This document shows, piece by piece, positions 62,902 to 64,000 of a DNA stretch of 64,000 bases. Below the pieces are notes generated by a model. The model made no database searches, was not told the origin of the DNA, and was given only the letters and a program-made list of their open reading frames with translations. Where the stretch lies: assembly GCA_001724265.1 (NCBI GenBank), contig MEDY01000659.1:1-64000 (forward strand), in the 5' to 3' direction. Each line of letters begins with the position of its first letter. Within the stretch, counting starts at the first letter, position 1. The translations under genes and the position numbers were made by a program. The stretch is from Rhizaria sp. SCN 62-66. Taxonomy: Eukaryota; Rhizaria, unplaced.

Positions 62902-64000
62902 CTTACCGACGCGCTCTTGCGCTTGCAATGTAGGCCGATTCGAGGGAGTGACCGTGACCGGAACCTTGACCACGATCGTGACCACAGTTTTAGTGTGCCT
63001 TTTAATTTTCACTTTCTGTACTTCTGTTTGTTGTGTTTTTACACGCGTAGTTTTTCAACCCATATTTTATTTTGTTCAAGATGAACCTTGCTTGACTTTT
63101 TTTTTGCAAGACATCTTTGTTTCTTCGACCCAGTGGTCTCACCTTACATGTCTTCGTCAGTTCTGCACTCATTATCTCTTCTTTGTTTCTTTCTTGCTTG
63201 CTGTTGTAACTGTATCAATATTACCACTCCTTATGATGCACATATATTGCTTTTCTGTTCTGTTGTTTGTTTTAGGTTTGGCAACCCCTTCCGCTTTCTT
63301 GTTTTACCTCCGTGACCATATAATTTGAATGCTGTGCTGTGCTCGTTTGTTGAATCGTCTTTCTTCGTGTACCTGTGAACAAGTTTTTCGCCCGTGTGTT
63401 GTCATTGTCTTTTGGTTATATTTCGAAACAACACCATTCTTATTTTCTTTCACGTCAGATTATCATTCCCGCAGTGTTGTTTTGAAGAGCCCCAGTGATG
63501 TCATGATTTTTTTTTTTCTTTTTGTTCCTGTGTATCTTGACTTGCTTTGTGAGCCCTTTTTTGGAGTTGCACCTTGACGCAGTAGCAATTTGTCTGCTGG
63601 GTTGTGATTGTTGCACACGGGCTCACATCGCCATCTTTCCTACCTCACCACACATTGTGCGTTGTTCAAATTTTCATCTTTCGACAGTTTGTTATGATTT
63701 CTGTCGCCTTCTAGCTTGCTAGCTCTTTCCTTTGTCTTTTTCTGTTCATTTTTTATAAGTTGTGAGAAATGCCACGCCTTTTCACCATGGTCACGATCCT
63801 CCATGTGTTAATCCCGACTGTCCCTCACCACGCTGAGCTCGCACTGTTACATTACACAGTGACGGCTCACTCCACTGTTCATCGCAATGTAGTTGCCCAG
63901 TGTCACTTCATGTAGTCCTTCCTTTGTACATATCGTGTCTCTTTGGTCACGTTGCACTTCTGTCTTTTCTTTGCCCCCGTGTTTATTCGCATTGTGATTT
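62902..64000. other. T-rich downstream region without a supported gene
   Basis: Strongly T-rich on the plus strand over the whole 1.1 kb, unlike the other spacers. Open frames here (for example 62948-63328) are hydrophobic simply because of the T richness and lack an ATG start. It may be a long 3' UTR or the leader of a gene beyond the window. Confidence 0.5.

Noticed and set aside
62948-63328. Plus-strand open frame with several hydrophobic stretches after TrmO
   Set aside because: It begins at GTG, and the hydrophobicity follows from T-rich DNA. It has no family pattern or conserved motif.
1-64000. Bacterial or organellar origin, CRISPR arrays, insertion sequences, operons
   Set aside because: Spliceosomal introns and eukaryote-specific genes are present. 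No spaced direct repeats, transposase genes or Shine-Dalgarno-spaced gene strings were seen.

Overview
The window is nuclear DNA of a free-living, probably flagellated, unicellular eukaryote. Genes carry short spliceosomal introns (128-219 nt where both ends can be placed). Coding DNA is GC-rich and packed with Ala, Ser and Gln runs, while the spacers are AT-rich. The products are typically eukaryotic: MCM7, proteasome lid Rpn5, KTI12, a C1-domain diacylglycerol kinase, and the radial-spoke protein IQUB, which implies a motile cilium. I cannot name the species.

Layout. 1-3.1 kb: cytochrome c1 (-, partial) and an ARM/HEAT-like gene (+). 3.5-29 kb: four large minus-strand genes (prominin-like membrane protein, polyQ/RGG/AT-hook protein, coiled-coil protein with acidic ends, F-box protein with many membrane segments). 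29.4-30 kb: a possible gene remnant. 30.8-39.2 kb: IQUB (+), ER-type DnaJ (-), RUS1/DUF647 (+). 40.3-42 kb: a divergent mitochondrial pair, NDUFA1-like (-) and bL32m (+). 42.9-48 kb: MCM7 (-) and KTI12 (-). 49.3-57.4 kb: CCDC137-like (+), diacylglycerol kinase (-), Rpn5 (-). 58.1-62.9 kb: a giant TrmO-domain protein (+).

Main result. TAG appears to be a sense codon here. Five in-frame TAGs lie inside three otherwise open genes. The ARM-like gene has three with no frame change and then ends in TAA. One lies at codon 17 of the polyQ gene. One lies inside the second C1 zinc finger of the diacylglycerol kinase, upstream of that finger's last zinc-binding cysteine and of the whole kinase domain. 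All 16 genes whose 3' end is in the window stop at TAA (8) or TGA (8), and none at TAG. Glutamine is the most economical reading, but it is not proven. TAG is rare: 5 in about 16,300 codons. A second lineage peculiarity is the 5' splice site: eight of nine introns that I could place from protein continuity begin GTACGT or GTACGC instead of the usual GTAAGT-like sequence.

Mitochondrial functions (cytochrome c1, NDUFA1-like, bL32m) and nuclear or proteostasis functions (MCM7, Rpn5, KTI12, DnaJ) are interspersed. Several pairs are divergent and may share promoters. Many conserved proteins carry very long Ala-rich insertions compared with their families.
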